From Deltaproteobacteria bacterium (lineage in GTDB: Bacteria; Desulfobacterota; DSM-4660; Desulfatiglandales; HGW-15), in NCBI GenBank assembly GCA_024641835.1, contig JAHECH010000276.1, positions 1 to 6,261 of the forward strand: a DNA stretch of 6,261 bases, given 5' to 3'. Made by a program: the position numbers and the translations under genes. Within the stretch, counting starts at the first letter, position 1; each line of letters begins with the position of its first letter. Shown here in pieces: positions 1 to 5,816 of the stretch. The notes under the pieces are model-generated. The model was not told where the DNA came from and made no database searches. It saw nothing but the letters and a program-made list of their open reading frames with translations.

Positions 1-1286
1 AGATCCTAAAGTACAACAAAAGACGGTCCAACATTGTCCTTTCCAGAAGAGCTATCCTCGAAGCCGAGCGGGCCGCCCTCCGAGAAAAAACGCTCCAGCA
101 GTTGGAAATTGGTGTTGTCATTCAGGGTACAGTAAAGAATATCACCGAATATGGCCTGTTTATCGATCTTGGCGGGATTGACGGATTGCTCCACATCACG
201 GATATGTCATGGGGTCGCGTGGGCCACCCGTCAGAACTGTATAAAGTCGGGGACGCCATTACGGTCATGGTGCTCAACTACGATCACGAGACCGGAAGAG
301 TATCTCTGGGACTCAAGCAGCTGAAGCCTGATCCGTGGACAAACGCCGATCAGAAATATCCCGTGGCATCAAGAGTCAAGGGAAGGGTCGTGAGCCTCGC
401 TGACTACGGTGCTTTTGTAGAGGTGGAAGAGGGGATTGAGGGACTCATTCATGTTTCCGAGATGTCGTGGACCAGGAAAATCAGGCACCCTTCTCAGGTC
501 GTAAAGGCGGGTGAAATGGTCGAGGCCATGGTCTTGAATATCGATTCCGGGAACAAGCGGATCTCCCTTGGCCTCAAGCAGACCCAGACAAATCCATGGG
601 ATGTGATCGAGGAGCGGTATCCCGTGGGCACTACGATTGAAGGTAGAATAAAAAACATTACCGATTTTGGCGTCTTCGTAGGAATCGATGAAGGCATCGA
701 CGGTCTCGTGCATATCTCAGACATCTCCTGGACAAAGAGAATCAAGCATCCTTCCGAACTCTACAGGAAAGGCCAAGAGGTTCAGGCAGTGGTACTCAAT
801 ATCGACCAGGAGGATGAAAGGTTCTCCCTGGGGATCAAACAGCTCACGCCAGATCCTTGGGACGAAGTGCCGCGTAAGTACAAACCAGGCACCCGGGTGA
901 CCGGCACGGTGACGAATGTGACTGACTTTGGCGTTTTTGTGGAACTGGAAGAAGGGATTGAGGGACTCATTCATGTGTCGGAACTTTCGAAGGAAAAAGG
1001 GAGCAATCCCCTGAGCAGGTACAATGTGGAAGATGTGATTCGGGCCAAAGTGATCAACGTTTCTCGGGCTGAAAAGAAGATCGGCCTCTCCATCAAGCGG
1101 CTGGAGGAAAGCGAAGAGAGAGAGATCTATAAGAGTTATACGGAGAGCCGTGATGGAGCTACCTCAAACCTAGGTGAGATCCTGAAGAAGGAGATGCAAG
1201 GTCTGGAAGGCGAGAGCTCAGCAGGTGAGAAGAGAACGAAAGAATCAGGCGGGATCACGAACGGTGGAGAAGCCAGAAAAGAATGA
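1..1286 (+). CDS. rpsA: 30S ribosomal protein S1, 5'-truncated (last four S1 domains)
   Basis: S1 binds mRNA on the 30S subunit and helps load structured or weak-SD messages. The frame is open from the window edge (first whole codon at position 3) and ends in TGA at 1284-1286, so the 5' part of the gene lies outside. It opens in the conserved linker after the second S1 domain (KYNKRRSNIVLSRRA, then LEAERAALREK), followed by four OB-fold S1 domains at about 105-324, 366-582, 627-846 and 888-1106. Each has the G-x-V-x-N/S-x-T/A-D/E-[YF]-G-x-F core and a G-L-[LIV]-H-[IV]-S/T signature, and ends in an LGLKQL-like strand. These match domains 3-6 of the six-domain E. coli protein. A charged tail with the S1-typical NLGEILKKEM segment closes it. 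The TTG at 102 is an internal Leu codon, not a start. sppA follows 33 bp downstream on the same strand. Identification is very secure. Confidence 0.97.
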   Translation, partial: ILKYNKRRSNIVLSRRAILEAERAALREKTLQQLEIGVVIQGTVKNITEYGLFIDLGGIDGLLHITDMSWGRVGHPSELYKVGDAITVMVLNYDHETGRVSLGLKQLKPDPWTNADQKYPVASRVKGRVVSLADYGAFVEVEEGIEGLIHVSEMSWTRKIRHPSQVVKAGEMVEAMVLNIDSGNKRISLGLKQTQTNPWDVIEERYPVGTTIEGRIKNITDFGVFVGIDEGIDGLVHISDISWTKRIKHPSELYRKGQEVQAVVLNIDQEDERFSLGIKQLTPDPWDEVPRKYKPGTRVTGTVTNVTDFGVFVELEEGIEGLIHVSELSKEKGSNPLSRYNVEDVIRAKVINVSRAEKKIGLSIKRLEESEEREIYKSYTESRDGATSNLGEILKKEMQGLEGESSAGEKRTKESGGITNGGEARKE

Positions 1287-1319
1287 GGATCAGGCTAATT
1301 TGAAGAGCCGTCAAGAGAC

Positions 1320-2219
1320 ATGCCGAGCAAGAAACATTCCATTCTAGCTGTTCTCGTCATATTGGGGATCGTTGCCCTCCTGCTGGGTGCAGTCTTAACC
1401 CTCCTTTCCGGCACCTCCGGTTCCTCTCCCCTTTTTTCACTGAGAGAAAGAATCGGAGTGGTCACAATCGACGGTACGATCACGGATCCCGAACCCATCG
1501 TAACTCAGTTGGTAGAATTCAGAAAGGACAAAGCAATCAAAGCGATCATTTTAAGGGTTAACTCCCCTGGAGGCGGCGTTGCACCATCCCAGGAGATTTA
1601 CCGCGAAGTGAGGAAGACTGCGGCAACCAAGACCGTGATCGCATCCATGGGAAGCGTGGCAGCCTCGGGCGGATATTATGTGGCTTGTGCTGCGAACAAG
1701 ATTGTTGCAAATCCAGGGACCCTTACCGGAAGCATTGGAGTTATCATGGAGTTTGTTCAGCTCGAGGACCTTCTCCAGAAGATCGGTGTGGGGATGGAAG
1801 TTCTCAAAAGTGGTGAATTCAAGGACATCGGCTCTCCTTATCGAAGGCTCTCGGAAAAGGAGAAGGAACTCCTCTCCTCTTTGATCTCGGATATTCAGAA
1901 GCAATTCGTGGAAGCCGTAGCTCAGGGAAGGAACCTCCCTGTAGAGAGGGTCAGAGAAATCGCGGATGGTCGCATCCTTTCGGGATCTCAATCCAAAGAA
2001 CTCGGCCTCGTTGACCAGCTGGGAAATTTCCAGGATGCTGTAGAGCTGGCAAAGCAAATGGCCGGCATCAAAGGGGAGGTTGCCCTCGTGTATCCGAAAA
2101 AGAGCCGGGGGAAGCTCTGGGACCTTGTGTTTCGGAATGCTTCGGAAGCGCTCTACAGGTCTTTCAGAAATATTCTTGATACGCGGATTGAATACCGGTG
2201 GGACGGCCTTCCCGACTGA
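1320..2219 (+). CDS. sppA: Signal peptide peptidase SppA, short (36-kDa) type
   Basis: This membrane-bound serine protease of the S49 family degrades signal peptides left in the membrane after secretion. The product is 299 aa, the usual length of the single-domain bacterial form and about half of E. coli SppA. Residues 7-30 form one N-terminal transmembrane anchor after a short basic KK start, so the catalytic domain should face the periplasm. The core has the NSPGGG oxyanion-loop motif (81-86), the nucleophile Ser116 in VAASGGYY, and the general-base Lys168 in SGEFKDIGSPYR. The Ser-Lys spacing of 52 residues equals the Ser147/Lys199 spacing I recall for B. subtilis SppA. ATG 1320 is the first possible start after an in-frame TAA at 1296-1298; the upstream SD is weak (AAGAG very close, GAAGAG further off). 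The gene follows rpsA on the same strand, an arrangement I associate with deltaproteobacteria, and probably shares its transcript. Confidence 0.96.
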   Translation: MPSKKHSILAVLVILGIVALLLGAVLTLLSGTSGSSPLFSLRERIGVVTIDGTITDPEPIVTQLVEFRKDKAIKAIILRVNSPGGGVAPSQEIYREVRKTAATKTVIASMGSVAASGGYYVACAANKIVANPGTLTGSIGVIMEFVQLEDLLQKIGVGMEVLKSGEFKDIGSPYRRLSEKEKELLSSLISDIQKQFVEAVAQGRNLPVERVREIADGRILSGSQSKELGLVDQLGNFQDAVELAKQMAGIKGEVALVYPKKSRGKLWDLVFRNASEALYRSFRNILDTRIEYRWDGLPD

Positions 2220-2234
2220 GTTAGCCAGGCTAAC
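2220..2234. terminator. Palindrome at the sppA / YrdC-family convergence
   Basis: GTTAGCC-A-GGCTAAC is a perfect 15-bp palindrome that can fold as a 6-bp stem with a CAG loop. It begins one base after the sppA stop and covers the stop codon of the minus-strand gene (2230-2232). Its place between convergent genes suits a bidirectional transcription stop or RNA 3'-end stabiliser. No T-tract follows on either strand, so it is not a standard intrinsic terminator, and the stem is short. Confidence 0.3.
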
Positions 2235-2820
2235 GAAACAGGCTCACATCTCCCTTCCCCTCGCGGATCACCTCTGGAACGTCGTCTATCAACGAGATGA
2301 TACTGGAGGGTTCCGGATAAAGCACACCCCCGTCTACCACAAGATCGAGGTGAGGCGCATAGGCTTCCTCAATCGCCTGGGGATCGTCGAAACCGGCGCT
2401 GGTACTGATAATGGGCCTGCCAAACGACCTGACGATGGTGAGGCAGATCTTATTGTCCGGAACTCGGATCCCCACGGTTCTCCTCTTCGTCATCATGATC
2501 TTGGGGACCAGTTGGGTCGCTTCCAAAATGAAAGTGTAAGGCCCGGGGAGGCATCGCTTCATCGTTTTGTAGGCATAATTGGAAACCTGTGCATAAAGGC
2601 TGATTTCCTTGAGGCCGTCGCAGACGAAGGAAAAAGGTTGTTTGAGAGGACGATTCTTCAGCTTATAGATCAGCTGTATTCCCTTCTTGTTCATGAGGTC
2701 GCACCCTATCCCATAAAAAGTGTCCGTAGGATAAGCGATAATCCCTCCCTTTTCCAAGACCTCACAGACTCTGGTTATCTGGCGCTTTTGCGGGTTTTGT
2801 GGATTGATAGAGACGATCAT
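2230..2820 (-). CDS. Sua5/YciO/YrdC/YwlC family protein (threonylcarbamoyl-AMP synthase-like)
   Basis: The family makes threonylcarbamoyl-AMP from threonine, bicarbonate and ATP for the tRNA t6A37 modification; YciO-branch members are close relatives with a less certain role. The 196-aa product has one YrdC domain and no C-terminal Sua5 domain. Visible motifs are GGIIAYPTDTFYGIGCDL (25-42), the nucleotide-site K55-N-R57 followed by K60, PGPYTFILEAT (92-102), RTVGIRVPDN (114-123), PIISTSAG (136-143) and a VIREGKGDV end (184-192). The opening MIVSINPQNPQKR resembles E. coli YciO, as does the overall length, whereas K-x-R is typical of TsaC. The usual SxN of TsaC reads S141-A-G143 here. ATG 2820 was chosen because family similarity starts there; an in-frame GTG at 2880 would add 20 unlike residues. 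Neither start has a good SD. The gene converges on sppA with 10 bp between stops. Family is certain; TsaC versus YciO function is not. Confidence 0.9.
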   Translation of the reverse strand: MIVSINPQNPQKRQITRVCEVLEKGGIIAYPTDTFYGIGCDLMNKKGIQLIYKLKNRPLKQPFSFVCDGLKEISLYAQVSNYAYKTMKRCLPGPYTFILEATQLVPKIMMTKRRTVGIRVPDNKICLTIVRSFGRPIISTSAGFDDPQAIEEAYAPHLDLVVDGGVLYPEPSSIISLIDDVPEVIREGKGDVSLFR

Positions 2821-2827
2821 GGGTCGA

Positions 2828-2856
2828 ACTCTACCCGCGGAAATCTCTTTTGTCAA
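2828..2856 (-). promoter_or_regulatory. Sigma70-like promoter at the start of the YrdC-family gene
   Basis: Reading the minus strand, a perfect -35 TTGACA (2851-2856) is followed after exactly 17 bp by TAGAGT (2828-2833), which matches four of six -10 bases including the key T-A----T. Only seven bases separate the -10 box from ATG 2820, so transcription would start at or one base before the start codon and give a leaderless message. If the true start were GTG 2880 this would lie inside the coding region and be a chance match. Confidence 0.4.
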
Positions 2857-2930
2857 CCCAACTTTTTGACCCAAATCCACCGCCTAATTCCCGGACTCTT
2901 CGTGGGATGCGGGTTTCGAGCAATTCCCGG

Positions 2931-3065
2931 TCACCAGCAAGGCGTCAGATGCAAGGCGCCGAGGAGCGACGACCGAGGCGTATCGAGATATACGCCGCAA
3001 GGAGGAGCGAACGCCTGCCCGCCTCGGGCAGGAAGGCAACGCCGCAGATGATGCCTTGCTGGTGA
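2931..3065. repeat. 135-bp imperfect palindromic element with 13-bp terminal inverted repeats
   Basis: The ends are perfect inverted copies: TCACCAGCAAGGC at 2931-2943 and its reverse complement at 3053-3065. Pairing continues inward (TCA and TGC of 2945-2952 against 3044-3051, then GGCG 2955-2958 against CGCC 3040-3043) with few mismatches and a two-base bulge. The centre holds a hairpin, GGCGTAT 2977-2983 with ATACGCC 2990-2996. The complementarity stops sharply outside the terminal repeats, giving a defined element. No ORF of note lies inside and no target-site duplication is visible in the flanks. It resembles the non-coding palindromic repeats (MITE- or REP/BIME-like) I recall from deltaproteobacterial intergenic regions. 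Only one copy is in this window, so its being repeated in the genome is inferred. Confidence 0.7.
3014..3032. repeat. GC-rich hairpin nested in the right arm of the palindromic element
   Basis: CCTGCCCG (3014-3021) and CGGGCAGG (3025-3032) form a perfect 8-bp stem with a three-base CCT loop. It interrupts the symmetry of the larger element: the left arm has no counterpart, so it looks like a separate palindrome inserted into one arm. No T-tract follows on either strand, so it is not a plain intrinsic terminator. Confidence 0.6.
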
Positions 3066-3301
3066 ATCAGGGTTGATTGGCAGTCAAGCCGGCCGTATCA
3101 GCGAGGCCTTGGAATACCCGCCAGGCTTCCACCTTCCGTGTATGATTTGACTCCCCAGAAGAATGTGCATGCGATGGATGAGGCTCTTCAGGTGCGCGCC
3201 AAGAAGGCCCCTGAATGCCGGAAAAAAAACGGGGCTGTACAAGAGGAGCATCTTCGTAGATAATATAGTATGCGATTGAGCTTAGACGCAAACCTCAGGG
3301 G

Positions 3302-3373
3302 CCTCCTCTCCCGCGTTCGCAGGGGACGCTCAGCATGACCAGAGAGGCCAGGACACAGTCTCTGGTGAGGAGG
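3302..3373 (+). other. Possible branched stem-loop structure upstream of the prepilin peptidase operon
   Basis: Complementarity suggests a compact three-way fold. CCTCCTC (3302-3308) pairs with GAGGAGG (3367-3373). Directly stacked on it, ACCAGAGA (3338-3345) pairs with TCTCTGGT (3359-3366) around a 13-base loop. TCCC (3309-3312) can pair with GGGA (3323-3326), capped by a small GC/GC stem. Helices of 7 and 8 bp meeting without a gap make it more than trivial, but this is pairing by eye with no comparative support. It could be part of a 5' leader or an RNA element, or coincidence. Confidence 0.3.
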
Positions 3374-3384
3374 GGCAAATCTAA

Positions 3385-3409
3385 GTCATCGGACGGCCTG
3401 CGTCATCGG
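3385..3409. repeat. Short direct repeat GTCATCGG x2
   Basis: GTCATCGG occurs at 3385-3392 and again at 3402-3409, 17 bp apart start to start, 41-65 bp before the prepilin peptidase ATG. It could be a paired regulator site, though 8-bp repeats also arise by chance. Confidence 0.25.
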
Positions 3410-3435
3410 TTTCGGGCTGAAGAAGGTCTCGAGCG

Positions 3436-3439
3436 AGGA
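3436..3439 (+). promoter_or_regulatory. Ribosome binding site of the prepilin peptidase
   Basis: AGGA within CGAGGA ends ten bases before ATG 3450 and sixteen before the in-frame ATG 3456, so it favours the upstream ATG. Confidence 0.5.
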
Positions 3440-3449
3440 TAAAGTTGAT

Positions 3450-4229
3450 ATGGTCATGGATTCAGCGGGATTCCTTTTCGCATTGCTTTTCGGTTTGGCA
3501 ATCGGCAGTTTCCTGAATGTATGCATTTACCGCATCCCCCTCAAGAAATCGATCATCAATCCCCCCTCCAGCTGCCCCCAGTGTGGCGAGAGGATCCGCT
3601 TCTATGACAATATCCCTCTCCTCAGTTATGTCGTCCTTCTAGGCAAATGCAGATATTGCAGGAGCTCTATCCCCATTCGTTACCCTCTTGTGGAGGCTAT
3701 TGCGGGCTTGCTGAGCGCAGCCTTGTTCATGAGGTTCCATCTGAGTCCCGAGTATTTCCTGTTCTTTGTTTTTTCAGCGGCCCTCGTCGCAATTGCTTTT
3801 ATAGATCTCCACCATAAAATCATTCCTGATATCCTGTCGATACCGACCTTGATTATCGGCTTTGCCGCAACGCTCCTGAAGCTCGGCATAATCCACTGGA
3901 CGGAATCGCTCGTTGGCATCATCGGAGGAGGGGGATTCCTTTATCTCGTAGCCACTCTGTTTGAGAAGCTGAGAGGACGCCAAGGCATGGGAGGCGGCGA
4001 CGTAAAGATGCTCGCCATGATCGGGGCATGGGTGGGGTGGAGAGCTCTTCCTCTGATCATCCTCATCTCTTCATTGGCCGGGATACTGATCGGAGGAGGT
4101 TCCCTACTTCTTGCTAAGAAAGGAATGCGAACAAGGATACCCTTCGGCCCCTTTCTCGCATTGGGTGCACTGGTCTGGCTGTTTTTTAGCCATGACCTGC
4201 AATGGTTTTTATTCAGACTAGGGGGGTAA
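3450..4229 (+). CDS. pilD: Type 4 prepilin peptidase / N-methyltransferase (PilD/GspO family)
   Basis: This inner-membrane aspartic protease cleaves the leader peptide of type IV prepilins and type II secretion pseudopilins and methylates the new N-terminus. The 259-aa product has the full bifunctional layout. The N-terminal part has GSFLNVCIYRIP (19-30) and the cytoplasmic loop with two zinc-type Cys pairs, C42-x-x-C45 and C67-x-x-C70, flanking RFYDNIPLLSY (50-60). The peptidase part has the catalytic Asp119 in FIDLHHKIIPD and Asp184 in GMGGGDVKML, spaced like the TcpJ pair Asp125/Asp189, and ends with PFGPFLALG. Several hydrophobic segments run from about 8 to 255. ATG 3450 has AGGA at good spacing; ATG 3456 is the alternative. 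The kinase gene starts 12 bp downstream, suggesting one operon. No pilin or secretion gene is in the window, so which system it serves is open; the symbol reflects family. Confidence 0.95.
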   Translation: MVMDSAGFLFALLFGLAIGSFLNVCIYRIPLKKSIINPPSSCPQCGERIRFYDNIPLLSYVVLLGKCRYCRSSIPIRYPLVEAIAGLLSAALFMRFHLSPEYFLFFVFSAALVAIAFIDLHHKIIPDILSIPTLIIGFAATLLKLGIIHWTESLVGIIGGGGFLYLVATLFEKLRGRQGMGGGDVKMLAMIGAWVGWRALPLIILISSLAGILIGGGSLLLAKKGMRTRIPFGPFLALGALVWLFFSHDLQWFLFRLGG

Positions 4230-4241
4230 AGAAATCCTACT

Positions 4242-5816
4242 TTGAAAATCTCTATTTACAGCCTCAGGACGGGCATTATGGCGCAGCTCACATTTCTGAT
4301 CGTTGCCGCCATGCTCCTGATCAATGTGGTGATGCTTAAGTTCGCTGAAAGGGACCTGGTTGAGGCAAAGGTGGATGCTGGCCAGCTCGTAATCTATGCG
4401 GTGGAACAGAATTTGCGAAATATCATTTCTCACGGGGACGGCAACCTTGCCGAGTTGGAGACGGACCCCCAATTCAGAAAAGGCGTCAGTGTGTTGCTCG
4501 CTGGGTCAGGATTTGGGGATCTTCTCATTCTGGATGCAAAGGGCAAAAAGGTCTTCGCCTCGCGGTGGGCAGTGGATTTGGAAGATCCTAGCGTGTTCGC
4601 TGCGAAGGCAGCGGCCACAAGCGGGCTTTGGACCACCCGTTTCAGTGGAACCACGTGGGGTGTCGTCTGGATGGCGAAAAGCGATGTCGCTATCTCTGGA
4701 CCCATATTCTCCGACGGCCGGCCTGTGGGTGGAATAACCCTCATGGGCTCTCTTATCCCAATCTATGAAACCCTTAGAACCTCTCAGATATGGACGCTTC
4801 TCTACATTCTATTAGATAGCCTCATCCTCGTGACGGTCGGGATTCTTCTCCTTTCAAGAATCGTGGTCAAGCCGATCCACAAGCTTCTCAAGATGACAGA
4901 AGAGTACAAGGAGGGGGACGTGGTTCTCTCTCTTGGAGAAGCCTCCGGAAATGAAATAGGTGACCTCTCCCGATCCCTCAGCATCATGCTGAAACGCCTT
5001 GATGAAAATAAGAAAGAACTCAAGGCGCACATTTCCTCCCTGGAAAAAGCCAACAAAGACCTTCAGCAAGCGCAGGACGAGATCGTCAGGTCGGAGAAGC
5101 TCGCCTCTGTCGGCCGTCTTTCCGCTGGCATCGCCCATGAGATCGGGAATCCCATAGGAATCATTCTGGGCTATTTGGATCTCCTCAACAGCGATGACAT
5201 CCCAGAGGAGGAAAAGAAGGACTTCCTAAAGCGCATCGAGTCAGAAATCATACGCGTCAAAGAGATCATCAAGCAACTCCTGGATTTCTCAAGACCTTCG
5301 AGCGGAGAGCGAGTGAAAACACATATTCATGAGATGATTACGAGCACCCTCGCCATGCTGAGTCCCCAACCCATCATGGAGAGCATTGAAACAAGCACCC
5401 AGCTCATGGCGAAGCACGATGTCGTACTTGCGGATTCAAGCCAGCTCCAACAGGTTTTCTTGAATATTATCCTGAATGCAGCCGATGCGCTTGCTGAAAA
5501 GAGACGATCAGGGGGAGAGGAGGATGAGAGAAAACTGACCGCAATAACCGAGAATATGGGTAACACGATTCAAATTCGGTTCTCTGATACGGGTAAAGGT
5601 ATCCCAGAAAAAGAATTGACCCGTATTTTTGATCCCTTCTATACGACGAAAGAACCCGGAAAAGGAACTGGCCTCGGCCTTTCAGTCTGCTATCGAATTG
5701 TGGAAGGCCTGGGGGGAACGATCCGAGCTGAGAGCATTGCAGGGAAAGGGGCAACCATCATTATCACCCTTCCGCTTACGAGCGGTGAAGATCCGGGAGG
5801 TTCATCAGAGGCATGA
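4242..5816 (+). CDS. Membrane sensor histidine kinase (HAMP, HisKA, HATPase_c)
   Basis: This inner-membrane kinase should phosphorylate the response regulator encoded next to it. In the 524-aa form, TM1 is at about 12-34, a periplasmic sensor region at about 35-181 with Cache-like strands (LLILDAKGKKVFAS, ISGPIFSDGRPVGGI), TM2 at about 182-206, HAMP at about 205-258, and a coiled-coil at about 255-285. The H-box is AGIAHEIGNP with phospho-accepting His299. The ATP domain has the N-box with N408 and N412 (FLNIILNAADAL), D449 in FSDTGKGIP, an F-box DPFYTTK (464-470) and GKGTGLGL (473-480). All catalytic motifs are intact. The start is uncertain: TTG 4242 keeps the polar RTGIMAQL lead-in to TM1 that I expect in relatives, but ATG 4278 has a better SD; both keep TM1. 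The gene lies 12 bp after the prepilin peptidase and overlaps the regulator. The signal sensed is unknown. Confidence 0.94.
   Translation: MKISIYSLRTGIMAQLTFLIVAAMLLINVVMLKFAERDLVEAKVDAGQLVIYAVEQNLRNIISHGDGNLAELETDPQFRKGVSVLLAGSGFGDLLILDAKGKKVFASRWAVDLEDPSVFAAKAAATSGLWTTRFSGTTWGVVWMAKSDVAISGPIFSDGRPVGGITLMGSLIPIYETLRTSQIWTLLYILLDSLILVTVGILLLSRIVVKPIHKLLKMTEEYKEGDVVLSLGEASGNEIGDLSRSLSIMLKRLDENKKELKAHISSLEKANKDLQQAQDEIVRSEKLASVGRLSAGIAHEIGNPIGIILGYLDLLNSDDIPEEEKKDFLKRIESEIIRVKEIIKQLLDFSRPSSGERVKTHIHEMITSTLAMLSPQPIMESIETSTQLMAKHDVVLADSSQLQQVFLNIILNAADALAEKRRSGGEEDERKLTAITENMGNTIQIRFSDTGKGIPEKELTRIFDPFYTTKEPGKGTGLGLSVCYRIVEGLGGTIRAESIAGKGATIIITLPLTSGEDPGGSSEA
4266..4269 (+). promoter_or_regulatory. 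Shine-Dalgarno that competes for the kinase start
   Basis: AGGA lies eight bases before the in-frame ATG 4278, an ideal distance, whereas TTG 4242 has only a G-run (4221-4226) some 15 bases ahead. This site argues for a kinase shortened by 12 residues, with TM1 starting almost at the N-terminus. Confidence 0.4.

Larger units (their letters stand above)
3066..3449. other. Non-coding stretch without a supported gene
   Basis: No recognisable protein, tRNA or rRNA was seen on either strand between the palindromic element and the prepilin peptidase. A plus frame stays open over 3066-3263 but has no ATG, no SD and an unfamiliar product. Two tiny ORFs (3270-3338 and 3335-3442) overlap in ATGA but are short, Arg-rich and unlike anything known to me. 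An A8 run lies at 3222-3229. An AT-rich patch at 3261-3270 (TAATATAGTA) is the best -10-like spot upstream of the prepilin peptidase, but no -35 lies at a good distance. A promoter for that operon should be somewhere here. Confidence 0.6.

Noticed and set aside
102..104. TTG 102 as the rpsA start
   Set aside because: The same frame is open to the window edge and encodes the conserved S1 linker upstream, so it is an internal Leu codon.
1551..2057. 168-aa minus-strand frame inside sppA
   Set aside because: It is a shadow of sppA, whose own frame carries all the catalytic motifs.
2820..2880. GTG 2880 as the start of the YrdC-family gene
   Set aside because: It adds 20 residues with no family similarity and would place the strong TTGACA promoter match inside the gene; kept only as an alternative.
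2080..3051. 323-aa plus-strand open frame
   Set aside because: It overlaps the end of sppA, lies antisense to the well-supported YrdC-family gene, and runs into the palindromic element. Its product has no recognisable domain.
3203..3236. A8 run between GCCCC and GGGGC as an intrinsic terminator on the minus strand
   Set aside because: On the minus strand the T-run lies in the loop between the arms, not after a stem, so it does not form a terminator.
3067..3291. 74-aa minus-strand open frame in the intergenic region
   Set aside because: TTG start, no SD, no recognised domain, and a composition rich in His/Ser/Pro that does not look like a conserved protein.
3335..3442. Small Arg/Lys-rich ORF just before the prepilin peptidase (and a 22-codon ORF at 3270-3338)
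   Set aside because: Too short to judge, no clear SD, and the sequence overlaps the possible stem-loop structure.
2881..3449. tRNA, CRISPR array or phage attachment site in the intergenic region
   Set aside because: No cloverleaf or T-loop signature, no regularly spaced repeats, and no integrase or tRNA gene nearby.
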